A stretch of 47,018 nt of DNA from Bacillota bacterium (GTDB lineage: Bacteria; Bacillota; Bacilli; Bacillales; Cytobacillaceae): the NCBI GenBank assembly GCA_030705955.1, contig JAUZPL010000032.1, positions 1-47,018 on the forward strand. The letters are read 5' to 3'. Shown piece by piece: positions 8,982 to 16,849 of this stretch; position 1 is the first letter of the stretch; every line of letters begins with the position of its first letter. Made by a program: the position numbers and the translations under genes. The notes beneath the pieces were generated by a model, which saw nothing but the letters and a program-made list of their open reading frames with translations, had not been told where the DNA came from and ran no database searches.

Positions 8982-9008
8982 GGAGAGATCTCAGCATGAA
9001 TCTCTCCC
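8982..9008 (-). terminator. Stem-loop downstream of phoP
   Basis: GGAGAGAT (8982-8989) pairs with ATCTCTCC (9000-9007), followed on the minus strand by a T-rich tail (TTTATATTTG). Probable terminator of the phoP transcript. Confidence 0.6.
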
Positions 9009-9059
9009 ATTTCTAATATTATGTATTCTTCGATATTAGCAATCTCGCACAAAATTTAT

Positions 9060-9761
9060 TCATTCTTTTGACGGTTCCTCCAGTTTATACCCTACCCCTC
9101 GTACGGTTTTAATATAAGTTGGGTTTTTCGAATCACTTTCGATTTTTTCTCTTAGATGCGAAATAAAAACATCTAAAGTTCTAGAATACCCGGGGAAATC
9201 ATGTTTCCAAACTGAGTTTATTAATTCATCCCTTGTTAACAATCGTCCTTTATTTTTAGCAAAAAATACGAGCAATTCAAACTCCTTAAGTGTTAGTTCA
9301 AGCTCTTTATCTTGAAAAAAGGCCTTGTACTGATCTAATTCAATTTTCAAATCCCCTATTTTAATAAAATTACTCTTTTCTTCAGTTTCCATCATTTGAA
9401 GCTGATTTCTTCTTAATATTGCTTTTACACGTGCAATAAGTTCTCTAGGACTAAATGGTTTAACCATATAATCATCCGCACCAAGTTCAAGTCCCAAGAG
9501 TTTATCAAATTCATCATCCTTTGCTGTTAACATTAATATAGGAATCATGATTTTCCTTTGCCTTAATTGCTTACAAACTTCCATCCCATCTAATTTTGGA
9601 AGCATTAAATCCAAAATGATAATATCAGGGGATAAATGAATAGCTAATTCTCTTCCTACCTCCCCATCTTGTGCAGTCAAAACTTCAAAACCAGCCTGCA
9701 TTAAATTATATTTAAGCAATGTAACAATGGATTGCTCATCGTCAACCACAAGTACTTTCAT
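9060..9761 (-). CDS. phoP: PhoP-type response regulator (OmpR/PhoB family), no partner kinase adjacent
   Basis: 233-aa two-domain regulator. Receiver: D7-D8, phospho-acceptor D51 in LDLMLP, T79 and K101 in KPF. Effector: C-terminal winged helix with the recognition region RTLDVFISHLREKI and the wing YIKTVRGVGYKLE. The start is placed at the ATG at 9761, behind AAAGGAGA; the open frame extends 20 codons upstream but without receiver homology and through a stem-loop. The placement beside PHO-box genes supports PhoP identity, though a related OmpR-family regulator cannot be excluded. In B. subtilis phoR follows phoP directly; here two stem-loops and the pstS promoter follow, so this is an orphan or a secondary copy. 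Confidence 0.85.
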   Translation of the reverse strand: MKVLVVDDEQSIVTLLKYNLMQAGFEVLTAQDGEVGRELAIHLSPDIIILDLMLPKLDGMEVCKQLRQRKIMIPILMLTAKDDEFDKLLGLELGADDYMVKPFSPRELIARVKAILRRNQLQMMETEEKSNFIKIGDLKIELDQYKAFFQDKELELTLKEFELLVFFAKNKGRLLTRDELINSVWKHDFPGYSRTLDVFISHLREKIESDSKNPTYIKTVRGVGYKLEEPSKE

Positions 9762-9808
9762 TTCTCCTTTACCCTCCGATACAATTTTAAGATGAATTGT
9801 GTTATTAA

Positions 9809-9835
9809 AGGGTAAACGCATTATGCATTTACCCC
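9809..9835 (-). terminator. Terminator copy behind the pstS remnant
   Basis: GGGTAAACGCATTATGCATTTACCC, a near copy of the pstS terminator at 7802-7831. It lies between the relic PHO promoter and the phoP start, so any phoP transcription from that promoter must read through it. Confidence 0.7.
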
Positions 9836-9849
9836 TTTATTTTTTCTAT

Positions 9850-9897
9850 CGAAAACTACTTATGTGTATCGCGTTCTACTTGCATTTTAGTCATGTG
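9850..9897 (-). pseudogene. 3' remnant of a second pstS
   Basis: The minus strand encodes TKMQVERD followed by THK and a stop. TKMQVERD is identical to the segment just before the C-terminus of the intact PstS. The nucleotide match to 7855-7900 extends over tens of bases. It is followed by a copy of the pstS terminator and preceded, about 90 bp upstream, by a PHO box with pstS spacing. The whole body of the gene (about 280 codons) is missing. This is what remains after an internal deletion of a tandem pstS. Confidence 0.8.
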
Positions 9898-9988
9898 GAG
9901 TCATTAACCTGTTTCTTCCTTTTTGGCTATTTATGATTCCTTACATAGTTCATAATATCGTTAGTGTGTTAAACCAGTTTGAAAGAAA

Positions 9989-10026
9989 TGTAAAGGTTCA
10001 GTAAATTTATGTTGAGTTTTTGTAAA
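9989..10026 (-). promoter_or_regulatory. PHO box of the deleted pstS copy
   Basis: Minus-strand repeats TTTACA (10021-10026), TCAACA (10010-10015), TTTACT (10000-10005), TTTACA (9989-9994) with spacing 11, 10, 11, identical in geometry to the pstS box at 8842-8879. With the pstS body lost, the next gene downstream is phoP. Confidence 0.8.
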
Positions 10027-10061
10027 AAAGTTTTCCGTAAACTAAGACCCGTACTTCATTA

Positions 10062-10090
10062 AAAAAACAGTGGATGTTAAAAACCACTGC
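10062..10090 (-). terminator. Terminator of the AraC-family gene
   Basis: CAGTGG (10068-10073) pairs with CCACTG (10084-10089) and is followed on the minus strand by seven T. Confidence 0.75.
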
Positions 10091-10132
10091 ATGTTTTACT
10101 TAATGGGTTGATGCTTATTTTTGACAGCTGAA

Positions 10133-11017
10133 TCAGCTATTTTTATATTTTTTGTATGCATTTGGTGTCAAGTTCATTGACTTTTTAAACTGATCAATGA
10201 AATAGCTTGTACTATTAAATCCTATTTGATAGGCAACATCTGTGACATTGGATTCTGATTGTTGTAGTAAAACTAAACTTTTTTGAATTCGATAATCCGT
10301 TACGTAATTCAATGGTGTTTTCTTTAAAATTCTTTTGAAGTATCTGCAACATTCAGATCGGCTCAATTGACCAGCACGTGCAATGTCGTCTAGTCGGATT
10401 TTTTCAGCATAATGTGTGTGTATCCAATTTAACATTTGCTTTATTCGATGATTTTTTAACATTTCTATTTGTTCGTACTCTAGTTGGAAACCATTAATAA
10501 TTAAGTTTTTCCAAATTAATGTTAACTGGAGATTGATGTCAATTTCATAATATGGTGGCTTTTGATGTATCAATTGATTGATTTTTACAATAGCATTTAA
10601 AATGTTTTTGGCCCAAATCTCCTTTGAATCCAAGTGTAAGTAAGGTAAATTAGTCGCTTGAATATAAGGATTTACATAGGTCTGATAAAGTTCTTGTGAT
10701 AAAACGAAATGTGGAGAAACATTTAAACAAATATAGACACAGCCAGAATCCTTCTTATCTTTTGCCATGTGCAGGCAGCCACTATTTATGAAAAGGCCCT
10801 CACCTTCTCGAACCACATGTTTTTCTTCATTTATATGAAAGACTGCTTCTCCTTTTACAATTAGAACAAATTGAATTTCATCATGCCAGTGAAGTGGTAT
10901 ATACCCATTTATATTTTGGTTAATCACTGTTTCGTAACAGGCTATTGGTAACACCACAGTCCGATGTTCTGTTAATTCTTTTAAACTTTGATCAACCATA
11001 AAATCTCTTATTTGCAT
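10133..11017 (-). CDS. AraC-family transcriptional regulator with cupin sensor
   Basis: 294-aa cytoplasmic regulator. The N-terminal half is a cupin ligand-binding domain (HWHDEIQFVLIVKGEAVF near 42-60, then GEGLFINSGCLH). The C-terminal ~100 residues form the double helix-turn-helix of the AraC family (IRLDDIARAGQLSRSECCRYFK and VTDVAYQIGFNSTSYFIDQFKKSMNLTP segments). Transcribed divergently from the EamA transporter gene across 118 bp, so it most likely controls that transporter and itself. The ligand is unknown. Confidence 0.9.
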   Translation of the reverse strand: MQIRDFMVDQSLKELTEHRTVVLPIACYETVINQNINGYIPLHWHDEIQFVLIVKGEAVFHINEEKHVVREGEGLFINSGCLHMAKDKKDSGCVYICLNVSPHFVLSQELYQTYVNPYIQATNLPYLHLDSKEIWAKNILNAIVKINQLIHQKPPYYEIDINLQLTLIWKNLIINGFQLEYEQIEMLKNHRIKQMLNWIHTHYAEKIRLDDIARAGQLSRSECCRYFKRILKKTPLNYVTDYRIQKSLVLLQQSESNVTDVAYQIGFNSTSYFIDQFKKSMNLTPNAYKKYKNS

Positions 11018-11135
11018 ATAATCACCTCAATATATTTATACTTTTCTGTTCAATCCGCGTATTATTTCGAGGTTTTTTCCCTTATTATTACTATAATATA
11101 ACACTATTTTTATATTTAAAGGTGGAGAATCAAGC

Positions 11136-12080
11136 ATGAATAGGAGAAAGGGTTTGTTTCTTGTAATAATAGGAGCAATATTTTGGGGCATTGGAGGAAC
11201 AGTCGCAAAAAAACTTTTTCACCAGTACGCAATAGATGTAAATTGGCTCGTATCAACCCGTTTAGTCATTGCGGGTTTATTACTCTTATCAGTTAAATTT
11301 TTGGGAAAAGGCCGTTCTCAGATACTTGAAGTCTGGAAAAATAGAAGGTCAGCGCTTCGCCTAATTATCTTTGGATTAATTGGCATGCTTGGGGGGCAAT
11401 ACACCTACATGGCATCAATTAAATACGGAAATGCCGCTGTAGCAACGCTATTACAATATTTAGCACCTATCATGATTATCGTTTACTTAATTTTAAGAAG
11501 ACAATCTGTACTAACAAGAAAAGATTTGTTAACTGTTTCGCTCGCTTTAGTTGGTTGCTTTTTCCTATTAACCAATGGCTCATTCTCTCAACTATCTGTG
11601 CCGCTACTTGCAATCTATTGGGGGATATTGTCTGGTCTTGCGGTGGCATTTTATACTTTATATGCGGTTCCTTTACTTAAACAATACGATTCACTTGTCA
11701 TTGTTGGCTGGGCTATGATGATCGGTGGTTTTGCATTAAGTTTTATCCACCCACCTTGGCAAATGAACTTTAAAAGCTTAACGCTAGAAGCTTATTTATA
11801 TTTAATCTTCGTTATCATTTTTGGTACGATGATTGCATTTTGGTTTTATATAGAAAGTTTACAAAGTCTGTCACCTAAAGAATCCAGCCTTTTAGGAAGC
11901 ATTGAGCCACTAGCGGCTGTTCTAACGACGGTCTTTTGGTTAAAAGATTCCTTTGGAATTTTCCAATGGATGGGTGCAGCTTGTATCGTTGTAATGATTT
12001 TATTATTGGCTTTGAATAAAGAGTCTTCTTCAAAGACTAACCAACTTTCAAAACAAGAAAAGCCCCTTAGAATTAGTTAG
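11136..12080 (+). CDS. EamA/DMT-family metabolite exporter
   Basis: 314-aa inner-membrane protein with about ten transmembrane segments arranged as two tandem EamA repeats; the repeat motif appears at [13 protein letters not shown] near the N-terminus and again as the helices around 150-290. Members export amino acids or other small metabolites. RBS AAAGGTGGAGAA precedes the ATG. Divergent from an AraC-type regulator, which probably senses the exported compound. The substrate cannot be inferred. Confidence 0.9.
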   Translation: MNRRKGLFLVIIGAIFWGIGGTVAKKLFHQYAIDVNWLVSTRLVIAGLLLLSVKFLGKGRSQILEVWKNRRSALRLIIFGLIGMLGGQYTYMASIKYGNAAVATLLQYLAPIMIIVYLILRRQSVLTRKDLLTVSLALVGCFFLLTNGSFSQLSVPLLAIYWGILSGLAVAFYTLYAVPLLKQYDSLVIVGWAMMIGGFALSFIHPPWQMNFKSLTLEAYLYLIFVIIFGTMIAFWFYIESLQSLSPKESSLLGSIEPLAAVLTTVFWLKDSFGIFQWMGAACIVVMILLLALNKESSSKTNQLSKQEKPLRIS

Positions 12081-12104
12081 TTTCACCTAAAGGGGCTTTA
12101 TTGC
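12058..12104 (+). terminator. Terminator of the EamA gene
   Basis: AAGCCCCTTAG (12060-12070), overlapping the last codons, pairs with CTAAAGGGGCTT (12087-12098), followed by TTATT. Confidence 0.85.
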
Positions 12105-12126
12105 ACTTAGACTATACTCTTCTAAA

Positions 12127-12149
12127 AAAAAGAAAAGACCGATAGGGTC
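12127..12149 (-). terminator. Possible terminator of the cysteine hydrolase gene
   Basis: Short stem GACC/GGTC (12137-12149), followed on the minus strand by TTTTCTTTTTTTT. The stem is weak but the T tract is strong. Confidence 0.45.
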
Positions 12150-12174
12150 GCCGAGTGTATATTAACAATTATTT

Positions 12175-12714
12175 TTAGTCATTTTCTAACAAAATTTTGC
12201 CCACTTCATCAATAGCTAGAACATTGGCAAAACGATTCTTCCATATTTTATAATTATAAAACTCATAAAGTTTTTCACCTGATAAATACTCGTTATCAAA
12301 GGTTGTATTTGTTTGTTCTGGAATAATGACGTTAAATCCATTATCAAATGCACTTTTCAAAGTGGCGTCAATACAATATTCTGTTTGAAGCCCCGTCAAA
12401 ATAATTGTATTTATTTTTTTAGTCTCCAAATATTCCTTTAATCCAGTTTTAAAAAATGCACTATTATATTTTTTTTCAAAAATCCTTTCATCCTTATTAG
12501 GTGCTATTTCATAATAAATTTGCCATCCATCAGTCCCATACTCTAGTTCCTCTCCTATTCCATCATCGTGTCGTACATATAACACTTCTTTATTAGAATC
12601 TCTTGCAATAGAGATAAGTCTTTTGATATTCTTAATTACTATTTCCTTATTAAATGGTTGCTCTTTAATCAATGCAGTTTGAACATCAACAACCAATAAA
12701 ACACTATTACTCAA
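12175..12714 (-). CDS. Isochorismatase-like cysteine hydrolase
   Basis: 179-aa single-domain protein of the isochorismatase-like superfamily. The catalytic triad is visible: D10 in VVDVQ, K81/K82 before YNSAF, and nucleophile C114 in LTGLQTEYC, which also carries the non-proline turn typical of the fold. Members hydrolyse amides such as nicotinamide, ureidoacrylate or N-carbamoyl compounds. The substrate is not evident, and none of the neighbours points to one. It appears to be a single-gene unit; its upstream region (12715-12790) shows an ordinary RBS (AAAGGGTGATA). Confidence 0.85.
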   Translation of the reverse strand: MSNSVLLVVDVQTALIKEQPFNKEIVIKNIKRLISIARDSNKEVLYVRHDDGIGEELEYGTDGWQIYYEIAPNKDERIFEKKYNSAFFKTGLKEYLETKKINTIILTGLQTEYCIDATLKSAFDNGFNVIIPEQTNTTFDNEYLSGEKLYEFYNYKIWKNRFANVLAIDEVGKILLEND

Positions 12715-12788
12715 AAAATATCACCCTTTCAAAAAAATTTAATTGATATTCATATTATATCAGCCCTTTACGTTATTAAAATAAAGTA

Positions 12789-12810
12789 AAACCTCCAAAA
12801 TGGAAGGTTG
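12789..12810 (-). terminator. Terminator of the DUF4362 gene
   Basis: AACCTCCA (12790-12797) and TGGAAGGTT (12801-12809) form a stem with one bulge; minus-strand tail TTACTTTATTTT. Confidence 0.6.
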
Positions 12811-12877
12811 ATTGCAAACTCTTGCTCCAGTGCCTTAAAGCTTCTAGCAAATTGATTGTCAGATGTTTATGAAATTA

Positions 12878-13726
12878 CTATTTATATTCGCTATTTTCTT
12901 CTGGAAGAGTTTTATAGACAGGGTTATGTTTTACAATATCAATAATACCAATTGCTAATTTAGTCATTTCTTTTCCATCTTTACTATTATCACATTCTGA
13001 CCATTTAAAGTGTCTTAGTGCACTATTGATCCATACGTCTAACTCGTAGCTACCACTAGGTTTCTGATTACATTTCTTTGATAACTTTTTCTCTTCAAGA
13101 AAATTAGAAAGAATCATAAGCTTATAAACATTGTTCATATCCTCTTTTGAAAGCTGGAAATCATTCAAAACAAAGGTTCCATTTTGTAAAGCTTTCACAA
13201 GTTTATGATTTTTTGTATCAATTTCATTTGTCTTTCCAGTCCCATACTTTAATCTGAAAGCAAAATAATCTTCCCTTTCGACATTATGGGAAATGGTTAA
13301 CAATTCTTTAATTGAGGAATCCGAGCAGCCATTCAAAAGATAGGCTGTTTCTGTGTTTGTTTCCTTCTTTTCAATGCTTTTACAGCTAAAAGCTTCTACG
13401 CCACCTTTACCAAATTTGTCTCTAGTGGTATCTAAGGTAAATGTCAAATTGGTGCCATCATAGTCTAAACCATGTAAAATTGGGTCACCCTCAATAGTAT
13501 ATCGAATAAGTCGAATCTGATCCTTTTTGTTACTTTGAGTATTTTTCACAAAAGCATCCAATCTCTCAATATTTTCTAAACTACCATGTATTTCAATAAC
13601 GTCATTATTCGTACTTTTAAATGTTTCAACATTTTTGGAGTTAGGTTTGTTGAACTCACAACCGCTCATTAAAGCAAAAAAAACTAAAAAGAAAACAAGC
13701 ATCATTGTTTTTGTACGCAGGATCAT
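12878..13726 (-). CDS. DUF4362 lipoprotein
   Basis: 282-aa secreted lipoprotein with a lipobox at MSGC (Cys23) after a hydrophobic stretch. The segment around 42-160 (IHGSLENIERLDAFV, then DQIRLIRYTIEGDPI and LDYDGTNLTFTLDTTRD) matches the DUF4362 family found in Bacilli, whose function is unknown. The C-terminal half (170-275) is not recognised and makes this longer than typical DUF4362 proteins. A monocistronic arrangement is likely. Confidence 0.8.
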   Translation of the reverse strand: MILRTKTMMLVFFLVFFALMSGCEFNKPNSKNVETFKSTNNDVIEIHGSLENIERLDAFVKNTQSNKKDQIRLIRYTIEGDPILHGLDYDGTNLTFTLDTTRDKFGKGGVEAFSCKSIEKKETNTETAYLLNGCSDSSIKELLTISHNVEREDYFAFRLKYGTGKTNEIDTKNHKLVKALQNGTFVLNDFQLSKEDMNNVYKLMILSNFLEEKKLSKKCNQKPSGSYELDVWINSALRHFKWSECDNSKDGKEMTKLAIGIIDIVKHNPVYKTLPEENSEYK

Positions 13727-14075
13727 TCACACCCTCTATTTGAAAAATTGATTCCTACAGAATATTGAATCAGTACCCACCAAATAAGCGTTAGGAGATT
13801 TGTAACGAAAATCCTTTCCACTCCGACTTTCCCATTTTTCTAAATCCGCCTTTTTTTATTCTTTTCCATATAATTCTAGAAGATTGTAAAAGTCTCCTGT
13901 TCATCTGAATGATTAAGATTGAAAAAAATTTTTTCCGGAATTGGAGCTATTACTGCGGCAGCTTTTTCAACTATATGCAAAATTTTTTTGTGGAAGAAGG
14001 ATTGGGGTAAAAATTGAAGATATTATTACTTTACATATAGACATCTAAATCAACATTTACATTTTTTTACACATA
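13727..14075. other. Intergenic stretch without a supported gene
   Basis: About 350 bp with low complexity. The plus strand at 13919-14017 can encode a 32-aa hydrophobic peptide from a TTG codon, but there is no convincing RBS, so I do not call it. Confidence 0.5.
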
Positions 14076-14110
14076 TACTAAAATATAGTTAAGTAAAATA
14101 TGTTTTAGTA
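14056..14110 (+). promoter_or_regulatory. Promoter with an overlapping inverted repeat upstream of the 176-aa regulator
   Basis: TTTACA (14056-14061), a 17-bp spacer and TAAAAT (14079-14084). The inverted repeat TACTAAAA (14076-14083) / TTTTAGTA (14103-14110) covers the -10 and the expected start site, a typical position for an autoregulatory operator. Confidence 0.55.
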
Positions 14111-14145
14111 AAAAATAATTTACTCTAGGAAAGGAGATAAAAAAT

Positions 14146-14676
14146 ATGAGTATATTAGATATTTATTTACAAAAAAACGGAAAGAAAAGGTATGATGTAT
14201 TCAAAGAAACTGGAATTAGTCAGCAAATGCTCTCAAGTGTGAATAAAAAAAATGTAAGTAGTTTTTCTGTTAAAACTTTACAAGCAATTGCTAAAACAGT
14301 TAAAAAAAGTGAAGGCATTGTATTAGATGAATTATTACGGTTAGAAAAAGAAAATGCGTACTTTGAAGTATTTAGTGTAGAAGATTTACTTTTAGCTTTT
14401 AATAATAAGGAATCCTATATTGTGATCAAAGGTGAATATGAAAAAGAAGTAGAAAAATTTGCTGAAACACTACTTTCAGATACAGAAACTTTAGGACTGG
14501 AATTAGGTTCTCACGGAATGGTTACCATTTTGGCAGAAGCCATTTATCAAATTGTAAATGTATTTAGTAGTCAAAATAATGAACATAAGAAAATTGAAAG
14601 CCAAATCCGTAAGTACAAATTAAAAAGGATGAATGATCATGAACTCCTTTTATATTTGCGCCAATTAGATTATTAA
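14146..14676 (+). CDS. Unrecognised 176-aa protein with an N-terminal HTH-like segment
   Basis: The first 65 residues resemble a lambda-repressor-like helix-turn-helix (RYDVFKETGISQQMLSSVNK, then SVKTLQAIAKTVKKSEG, with the usual helix spacing). The remainder (70-176) is acidic and helical with no family I recognise, ending in a basic-then-leucine-rich tail. RBS AAAGGAGATAAAAA precedes the ATG. A promoter-overlapping palindrome upstream fits self-repression. Such small regulators are frequent on plasmids and in accessory islands of Firmicutes, but nothing around it shows a mobile element. Confidence 0.6.
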   Translation: MSILDIYLQKNGKKRYDVFKETGISQQMLSSVNKKNVSSFSVKTLQAIAKTVKKSEGIVLDELLRLEKENAYFEVFSVEDLLLAFNNKESYIVIKGEYEKEVEKFAETLLSDTETLGLELGSHGMVTILAEAIYQIVNVFSSQNNEHKKIESQIRKYKLKRMNDHELLLYLRQLDY

Positions 14677-14752
14677 TTACTATTTAATAGTAACAAATTT
14701 TAGAGCAGGTAATTAATACGAAAAATTTAATTTAATCAAAATAAAACGGACA

Positions 14753-14792
14753 CAGCCTGTATCGGCATTATAGAAGATACAGACTTTTTTTA
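14753..14792 (+). terminator. Terminator of the 176-aa regulator gene
   Basis: CTGTATC (14757-14763) pairs with GATACAG (14776-14782), followed by ACTTTTTTT. It also lies downstream of the convergent TetR fragment. Confidence 0.7.
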
Positions 14793-14810
14793 TTCCCTCT
14801 AAACTTAAAT

Positions 14811-15293
14811 CTATTCTAAATTCCGATCTAACAATGTTCCCGTTTGTTCTGCCATAACACGAGCAGGCAAAGGCATTCCCTTTTTGAACCACCATTCCAC
14901 TGCGCCTACGATTGCTGAGCCAAAAAATTGAAGAATAACATCTTCATTTAGACCGTTATTTTTTCCTTCTGTTACATCCACTTCAACTTTATACTCTTCG
15001 ATGACCAAATCAAGAAACCGACTACGGAAATAAGGAGCACCTTTACTCACCAACATGGTTGAAAAAAATAAATAATTACTCTCAAAGTATTCGAACCAGA
15101 CATAATTCCCTTCTTGAAACGTCAAATCGTATGCAGTTTGGCAAAGTTCTCGGAGATTGTTTATATGTTCTTCAATCATCTTATCCAGGAGATCATATTT
15201 ATCCGTGTAATGAAGATAGATGGTTCCTCGATTAACATTTGCTCCATCCGCAATATCCTGAATGGTAATACCGTCAAAACCTTTTTCAGAATT
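14811..15293 (-). pseudogene. TetR-family regulator, 5'-truncated
   Basis: The minus-strand frame reads, from the junction near 15290, SEKGFDGITIQDIADGANV and on through NRGTIYLHYTDKYDLLDKM, the classic TetR helix-turn-helix, then an all-helical ligand domain to the stop at 14811. The first ~15-20 codons, including the initiator and the first half of helix 1, are absent: an in-frame stop (TAA) appears immediately upstream of SEK. An internal ATG at 15179 exists but would remove the whole DNA-binding domain. The lost 5' end abuts an equally 5'-truncated aldo/keto reductase on the other strand, so the gene is almost certainly non-functional as a repressor. Confidence 0.8.
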
Positions 15294-15553
15294 TTATTGT
15301 TGCAGAACAATTTACCAAATATGCGCAAGAGCACAATGTAAAACCTGCAACTTTAGCAGTTGCGTGGGTAATGGCTAATCCTGCTGTTACTGCTCCAATT
15401 ATTGGTGCGCGTAATTTGGAACAATTGGAAGATTCGTTATCAGCTGTTGATTTTAAACTTACGTCAGAAATGTATTCCGAAATTTCACGTTTGTCAAGAA
15501 CGCCTTCTCCTGCAACCGACCGTACGGAGATATTAACTGGCAAATGGTCGTAA
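15287..15553 (+). pseudogene. Aldo/keto reductase C-terminal fragment
   Basis: The plus-strand frame encodes the last 88 residues of an aldo/keto reductase: FTKYAQEHNVKPATLAVAWV, then PAVTAPIIGARNLEQLEDSL, the NADP-binding C-terminal barrel segment with the typical PIIGARN motif, and the conserved C-terminal helix region. Roughly the first 230 residues, including the catalytic Tyr/Lys/Asp, are missing. It begins exactly where the TetR fragment ends on the opposite strand, implying that one deletion removed both 5' ends and the shared promoter of a divergent regulator/enzyme pair. Confidence 0.82.
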
Positions 15554-15600
15554 GACTAGGTAGCTAATGTCCTTCATTGTTCTAAAAATGAGAAGAAATA

Positions 15601-15638
15601 AAGGGTACATTATGCATTTAAAATGTACCCTTCTTTTA
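15601..15638 (+). terminator. Terminator of the aldo/keto reductase remnant
   Basis: AAGGGTACATT (15601-15611) pairs with AATGTACCCTT (15622-15632), tail CTTTTAAA. The 3' signal survives although the gene is broken. Confidence 0.75.
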
Positions 15639-15664
15639 AATATTTGAGCATCGAGCATGCAGGG

Positions 15665-15844
15665 TCAAAGTGTTACTACGAACCCGTAGATTAATGCAAA
15701 TATGAAAACAAATGTTAAAACAGCCCCTTGCAATGTTTGGTTATGAGTGTTATTTCCATTCTTCAAGTTTTTTAAAAGAGTAATAAAGTTCAAAAACCAT
15801 AAAACTCCTAATAATGGTAAAACGAGTAATAATATATATAACAT
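15665..15844 (-). CDS. Small two-helix membrane protein (59 aa)
   Basis: Encodes MLYILLLVLPLLGVLWFLNF and a short basic/polar loop (LKNLKNGNNTHNQ), then AVLTFVFIFALIYGFVVTL: two transmembrane helices joined by a basic loop. RBS GGAGGAG sits at the right distance from the ATG (15844). Strong start signals and clear two-helix organisation make it a real gene despite its size. No family recognised. It stands alone between the reductase remnant and the methyltransferase gene. Confidence 0.7.
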   Translation of the reverse strand: MLYILLLVLPLLGVLWFLNFITLLKNLKNGNNTHNQTLQGAVLTFVFIFALIYGFVVTL

Positions 15845-16029
15845 AATAACTCCTCCAATTTACTATTTTTCAAAAACAGCCTTCAAAAAAACAGCGTTGA
15901 TCTTTCCTCGTAAAACTTATAAACACTCATTTAAAATGTTGCATGGGTTCACGAAAAAAAAGAAAAGTAGAATTAAATAGTTTCTGATATTCAAAGGAGG
16001 CATAAATGGTTTAAGATTATGTCAAGAAT

Positions 16030-16773
16030 TTAATTCTTGATAGCTCTTGTAGCATAAAAGGTTGGGACATTGAATTCATGTAGTTTTCCCTTGCCGTTTG
16101 TATCTTGATATATGTCTGTTAGGTTAAAACCTGCCTGTAATTGTCCGCCTATTTGTTCTTCGATGGTGTGTGAAAATTGGATTCCCCAGTCATTTTTTAT
16201 TGATTGTTCATATAGTTGCCTATCCTTCAAAGGGTTAAATGGAAGTTTATTGGTTACCATTGTTTCGTTATCATTAAAAATATAATTCACCCCATTATCA
16301 AGTCCTGCCAATAGGATTCCACCTTTTTTCAACACCCTGTAACATTCTTTCCAAATAGGAAGAACATCTTCAACATAACAATTGGAAACTGGATGAAAAA
16401 TCAAATCAAAGGACTCATTCTCAAATGGCAATGGCTTTGTCATATCTGATCTAACAATTTTAATCTCATAATTTTCTCTTTTCGCTACTTCCTTTTCACT
16501 TAACAATTGCTTTTCTGAATAATCCAATACTGTACATGTTGCACCTAATGCAGAAAAAATAGGCATTTGCTGACCACCACCACAAGCTAAACCTAGTATT
16601 TCTGCATTCTTCATTTCGCAAAACCATTTCTTTGGTACTGGTTTAGTAGGCGTTAAATGCACAAACCACTCATGACTTTTAGCCTTTTTGAAAACTTCGT
16701 GACTAAACTCCCATCCTTCTTCAACCCACTTATCAATCGTTTGGGAATTCATTTCTGTATATTTTTTATCCAT
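16030..16773 (-). CDS. SAM-dependent class I methyltransferase
   Basis: 247-aa cytoplasmic protein with a Methyltransf_11/25-type Rossmann fold. Motif I is ILGLACGGGQQ (59-69), the acidic end of strand 2 is VLDYS, and FDLIFHP with VLKKGGILLAG provides motifs IV and VI. The N-terminal helical stretch WVEEGWEFSHEVFKKA resembles the lid of small-molecule methyltransferases in Bacillus. The substrate is unknown. It is preceded by the P-loop kinase gene in the same direction, 76 bp away, and could be cotranscribed with it. Confidence 0.88.
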   Translation of the reverse strand: MDKKYTEMNSQTIDKWVEEGWEFSHEVFKKAKSHEWFVHLTPTKPVPKKWFCEMKNAEILGLACGGGQQMPIFSALGATCTVLDYSEKQLLSEKEVAKRENYEIKIVRSDMTKPLPFENESFDLIFHPVSNCYVEDVLPIWKECYRVLKKGGILLAGLDNGVNYIFNDNETMVTNKLPFNPLKDRQLYEQSIKNDWGIQFSHTIEEQIGGQLQAGFNLTDIYQDTNGKGKLHEFNVPTFYATRAIKN

Positions 16774-16849
16774 GTAAACCTTCCTTATATTAAAATTTTA
16801 AATTTAAAGTTTTACTAGAAATCAGAAAATGCGTATAGTCTTATTCTTT

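Noticed and set aside
13919-14017. 32-aa hydrophobic ORF (TTG start, IGAITAAAFSTICKIF segment)
   Set aside because: Looks like a small membrane peptide, but has no RBS and no ATG; not enough to call.
15993-16014. Strong RBS (AAAGGAGG) followed by ATG-GTT-TAA on the plus strand
   Set aside because: Yields only a two-codon ORF and runs into an antisense gene; may be chance or the start of a deleted gene.
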